Position numbers and translations under genes: made by a program. Positions 63,139 through 64,000 of a stretch of DNA of 64,000 bases are shown here, one piece after another. Positions within the stretch are counted from its first letter, which is position 1. Every line of letters starts with the position of its first letter. Origin of the DNA: Paenibacillus sp. SYP-B3998 (GTDB lineage: Bacteria; Bacillota; Bacilli; Paenibacillales; NBRC-103111); assembly GCF_010820665.1 (NCBI RefSeq), contig NZ_JAAIKC010000004.1, forward strand, positions 248,001-312,000, read 5' to 3'. Below the pieces are notes generated by a model, which made no database searches, was not told where the DNA came from, and saw nothing but the letters and a program-made list of their open reading frames with translations.

Positions 63139-64000
63139 TAAAATATTGCTATACAGCATTAACTATGCGCCTGAATTGACAGGGATAGGTAAATACAATG
63201 CTGAAATGGTAGCGTGGTTAGTCCAAAATGGCTATGAAGTGCGCGTCGTCACGGCGCCTCCCTATTACCCTGAATGGAAGATCAAACAAGGTTATTCTGG
63301 GAAAACGTATACCAATGAGCGAATGCACGGAGCTGAGGTGTGGAGATGTCCATTGTGGGTACCTAAGAAGCTATCAGGTGCGAAGCGTTTGATGCATTTG
63401 GCCTCTTTTGCTGTAACCAGCATTCCTGTGATCATCAGACAAATGGCATGGAAACCTAACTTAATCATTGTTGTAGAACCGCCATTGGCCATTTCGCCAG
63501 TGGCTATTTTATTGTCCAAAATGTTCAAAGTGAAGAGTTGGCTGCATGTGCAAGATTTAGAAGTGGATGCGGCATTTGATTTAGGCATTTTGCCTCAAAA
63601 TAAAGGCATCAAATCCATTGTTATGGGTGTAGAACGATGGATGATGAAGAAATTTACGATTGTTTCGTCGATTTCCAGCTCTATGAATGATCGTTTGCTT
63701 AAGAAAGGGGTCGCCCAAGATCAAATTCGATTTTTTCCAAACTGGGTCGTTGTATCGGATATATTTCCACAGCGTCAGCCGGTATTGACTTACAGAGAGC
63801 AGCTTGGTATCCAAGGCGATGACGTTGTTGTTCTATACTCGGGCAATATGGGAGCGAAGCAAGGCTTGGAGATCTTGCTTGAAGCAGCGGAAAAGCTAGT
63901 TACGAACCCTCGAATTCGATTTATTTTGTGCGGAGACGGTGCGGCGAAAGAAAAGCTTATGGAAATTGCCGTGCAAAAAAAATTGCGCAATGTCGATTTT
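63128..64000 (+). CDS. WcaI-like glycosyltransferase, truncated by the window end
   Basis: The frame is open from about 63122 to the last base. GTG 63128, seven bases after GAGGGG, is the best start; ATG 63122 is adjacent to that site. The N-terminal part reads ILLYSINYAPELTGIGKYNA and APPYYPEWKIKQGYSGKTY, as in colanic acid WcaI-type family 4 enzymes, followed by WLHVQDLEVDAAFDLG, FFPNWVV and VVLYSGNMGAKQGLEILLEA. The rest lies beyond 64000. It is probably a fucosyltransferase by analogy, which cannot be proven here. Confidence 0.9.
   Translation, partial: MSTNKILLYSINYAPELTGIGKYNAEMVAWLVQNGYEVRVVTAPPYYPEWKIKQGYSGKTYTNERMHGAEVWRCPLWVPKKLSGAKRLMHLASFAVTSIPVIIRQMAWKPNLIIVVEPPLAISPVAILLSKMFKVKSWLHVQDLEVDAAFDLGILPQNKGIKSIVMGVERWMMKKFTIVSSISSSMNDRLLKKGVAQDQIRFFPNWVVVSDIFPQRQPVLTYREQLGIQGDDVVVLYSGNMGAKQGLEILLEAAEKLVTNPRIRFILCGDGAAKEKLMEIAVQKKLRNVDF

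Overview
The window looks like a chromosomal segment of a spore-forming Bacillota close to Paenibacillus. The left end keeps the gene order known around Bacillus subtilis alr: ydcC lipoprotein, alr, ndoAI/ndoA toxin-antitoxin, tex, cmpA and the SprT-like gene. The gene style (strong AGGAGG sites, GTG/TTG starts, copper-amine-oxidase-stalk proteins, LplABC-type importers, a paeninodin-type lasso cluster) also fits Paenibacillus.

Layout. 1-9.2 kb: conserved housekeeping block, interrupted at 6.46-7.06 kb by a 40/41-bp tandem array of about 13 units and by an orphan gene with a nuclease-like plus helix-turn-helix architecture. 9.2-12.7 kb: two tRNA groups (Asn-Ser; Glu-Lys-Leu) around a chemoreceptor and CorA. 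12.9-17.5 kb: a secreted stalk-domain protein, an HD-GYP phosphodiesterase translationally coupled to a LuxR-type regulator, and an XRE/ImmA-type repressor-protease pair with a third gene. 17.9-38.7 kb: a carbohydrate region with a secreted propeller-like protein, a cytoplasmic GH105-like hydrolase coupled to an unrecognised large enzyme, a membrane-bound AraC regulator, an oligosaccharide importer of two permeases and a lipoprotein, and three beta-helix proteins, one about 1,700 residues long.

38.7-47.9 kb: a lasso-peptide operon: sulfotransferase, cyclase, two precursor genes too short for ordinary gene calling, HPr-kinase-like enzyme, PqqD-like recognition protein, leader peptidase, nucleotidyltransferase and ABC exporter. 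A convergent APS kinase gene (cysC), the enzyme that makes PAPS for sulfotransferases, closes it. 48.2-64 kb: an exopolysaccharide locus with an LCP protein, a small recombinase-like protein, an XRE repressor, a PilZ-like protein, CpsB-type phosphatase, chain-length regulator and tyrosine kinase, then a structured leader with a very strong terminator, then galU, priming transferase, GDP-fucose genes (fcl, gmd), acetyltransferase, flippase, polymerase and three glycosyltransferases. The last gene runs off the window.

The most interesting signal is regulatory. A 15-bp palindrome, GATACAnnnTGTATC, occurs perfectly or nearly so at eleven places: before the sulfotransferase-lasso operon, before cysC, before the LCP gene, between -35 and -10 of two exopolysaccharide-locus promoters, beside the XRE repressor gene at 50.4 kb, and once at 17.7 kb before the secreted propeller protein. 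The repressor's helix-turn-helix resembles, from memory, the PBSX repressor Xre of B. subtilis, whose sites I recall as similar. The inferred picture is one repressor that co-controls a possibly phosphorylated or sulfated lasso peptide, sulfate activation and a fucose-containing exopolysaccharide.
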